Below are positions 5,101-5,682 of a DNA stretch of 5,682 nt, piece by piece; positions within the stretch are counted from its first letter, which is position 1, and each line of letters opens with the position of its first letter. The stretch is from Caldifarciminota bacterium. Its GTDB lineage: Bacteria; Hydrothermota; Tepidihabitantia; Tepidihabitantales; Tepidihabitantaceae. The stretch lies in assembly GCA_016935775.1 (NCBI GenBank), contig JAFGQF010000058.1, forward strand, positions 1 to 5,682, read 5' to 3'. A program made the position numbers and the translations under genes. Under the pieces are notes generated by a model, which searched no databases, was not told the DNA's origin, and was given only the letters and a program-made list of their open reading frames with translations.

Positions 5101-5682
5101 GCCGCTCGGCCGGCAGCTCCAGGCGCACTCGAAGCAGCGAATGCACTCGAGCTGGTTCGGGTCCTGGTAGGCCGAGATGTTCATCGGGCAAACGCGCTGG
5201 CAGAGGTTGCAGGCCGTGCACTTGTCGGTCACCACCCGCATCCTGAGCAAGCTGCCCTTGTTGAACAGCCCGTAGCCCGCGCCGATCGGGCAGACCAGGC
5301 GGCAGAACGGCCGCTTGATGCCGATCGCCGCGACCACCACCAGCAGCAGGATGCCGACCTTCACCCAGTACAGCCAGCCGACCAGTCCGCGCAGCGCGTT
5401 CACCGGGTCCCAAAGCACCAGTGGGATGCCCGCGCCCAGGGTCCCGGCCGGGCAGAGCTTGCAGAACCAGGGCTCGATCGTCAGGTACGACGCCAGCAGG
5501 GCGATCAGCAGCAACACCCCGTACTTGAGATAGGTCGCGGGCAGCGAGAACCTCAGCGCCTTGTCGAAGAGCGCGACCAGCCCGAACCCGGCCGCACCGG
5601 CGGCCAATCCCAGGGTCAAACCGGAAAGCGGGCCGACCGCGAACCCCGGGTTGCCGAGCCAGCCGAGCAGGAACCCGGCGGC
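5083..5682 (-). CDS. Membrane-bound 4Fe-4S protein of the NapH/YccM/CcoG-like type, 3' part (5' end outside the window)
   Basis: The last 199 residues are visible; the frame is open to the right edge, so the TTG at 5619 is not a real start. Hydrophobic segments lie at about residues 1-40 of the visible part, 52-68, 79-90 and 102-121. They are interleaved with paired-cysteine motifs WFCKLCPAGTLG (Cys74, Cys77) and PFCRLVCPIGAGYGLFN (Cys127, Cys131), the pattern of the Fer4_5 domain. Two classical [4Fe-4S] motifs follow: CTACNLCQRVCP (Cys155-Cys165) and CIRCFECAWSC (Cys180-Cys190). Proteins of this type pass electrons between membrane quinols or ferredoxins and partner reductases. The partner is not in the window. 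It ends with TAG, 56 bases before lipA. Confidence 0.88.
   Translation of the reverse strand, partial: AAGFLLGWLGNPGFAVGPLSGLTLGLAAGAAGFGLVALFDKALRFSLPATYLKYGVLLLIALLASYLTIEPWFCKLCPAGTLGAGIPLVLWDPVNALRGLVGWLYWVKVGILLLVVVAAIGIKRPFCRLVCPIGAGYGLFNKGSLLRMRVVTDKCTACNLCQRVCPMNISAYQDPNQLECIRCFECAWSCRPSGLKIGT

Overview
This is a GC-rich bacterial window with every supportable gene on the minus strand. From high to low coordinates, which is the direction of transcription, it holds: the 3' part of a membrane 4Fe-4S (NapH/YccM-like) protein; lipoyl synthase lipA; an MFS transporter overlapping lipA; an exported Omp28-like thioredoxin-fold protein; ribosomal protein bL27 (rpmA); an MBL-fold metal-dependent hydrolase; and the 5' part of a class I fumarase alpha subunit. 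An Omp28-type domain followed by a FlgD/Por-type C-terminal sorting domain is common in FCB-group and WOR-3-like candidate phyla. The gene-poor-intergenic, GC-rich style fits an uncultivated lineage of that sort, but the taxonomic placement is only an inference.

The most important observation concerns the Omp28-like gene. A conventional reading would start it at a GTG at 2477 and lose its N-terminus. Reading upstream in the same frame gives an ATG at 2600 with a GGAGG ribosome binding site, a lipophilic signal peptide and the conserved start of the thioredoxin-like domain. A single in-frame TGA (2499-2501) interrupts it, exactly where the family has the first cysteine of its CxxC redox motif, giving U-G-S-C. 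Ten bases past the TGA an 8-bp stem with a 5-base loop forms, in the place expected of a bacterial SECIS element. TGA is used as an ordinary stop by lipA in this same window, which argues against a recoded genome. I read this as a selenocysteine-containing exported Omp28-family protein, residues 1-349 with Sec34. It has its own sigma-70-like promoter (TTGACG-18-TAGAAT) and is followed by a strong GC hairpin, so it is probably a monocistronic unit.

The second theme is a family of degenerate 7-bp tandem repeats. One array (consensus NCATTCG on the plus strand) fills the spacer between the MBL hydrolase and the fumarase gene. A related array fills the lipA leader and even supplies its candidate ATG. 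A third, of different sequence (consensus CTGACTT) but the same 7-bp period, lies inside the lipA coding region, where the protein carries about 11 extra residues relative to typical LipA.

Transcription units: lipA and the MFS gene are translationally overlapped, with a plausible promoter inside the end of the ferredoxin gene. The Omp28-like gene stands alone. rpmA, the MBL gene and the fumarase gene probably form one operon driven by a perfect-consensus promoter (TTGACA-16-TATAAT). rpmA lacks its usual neighbour rplU. The 305-bp stretch 1246-1550 contains that promoter, two short palindromes and the hairpin, but no gene that I can see.
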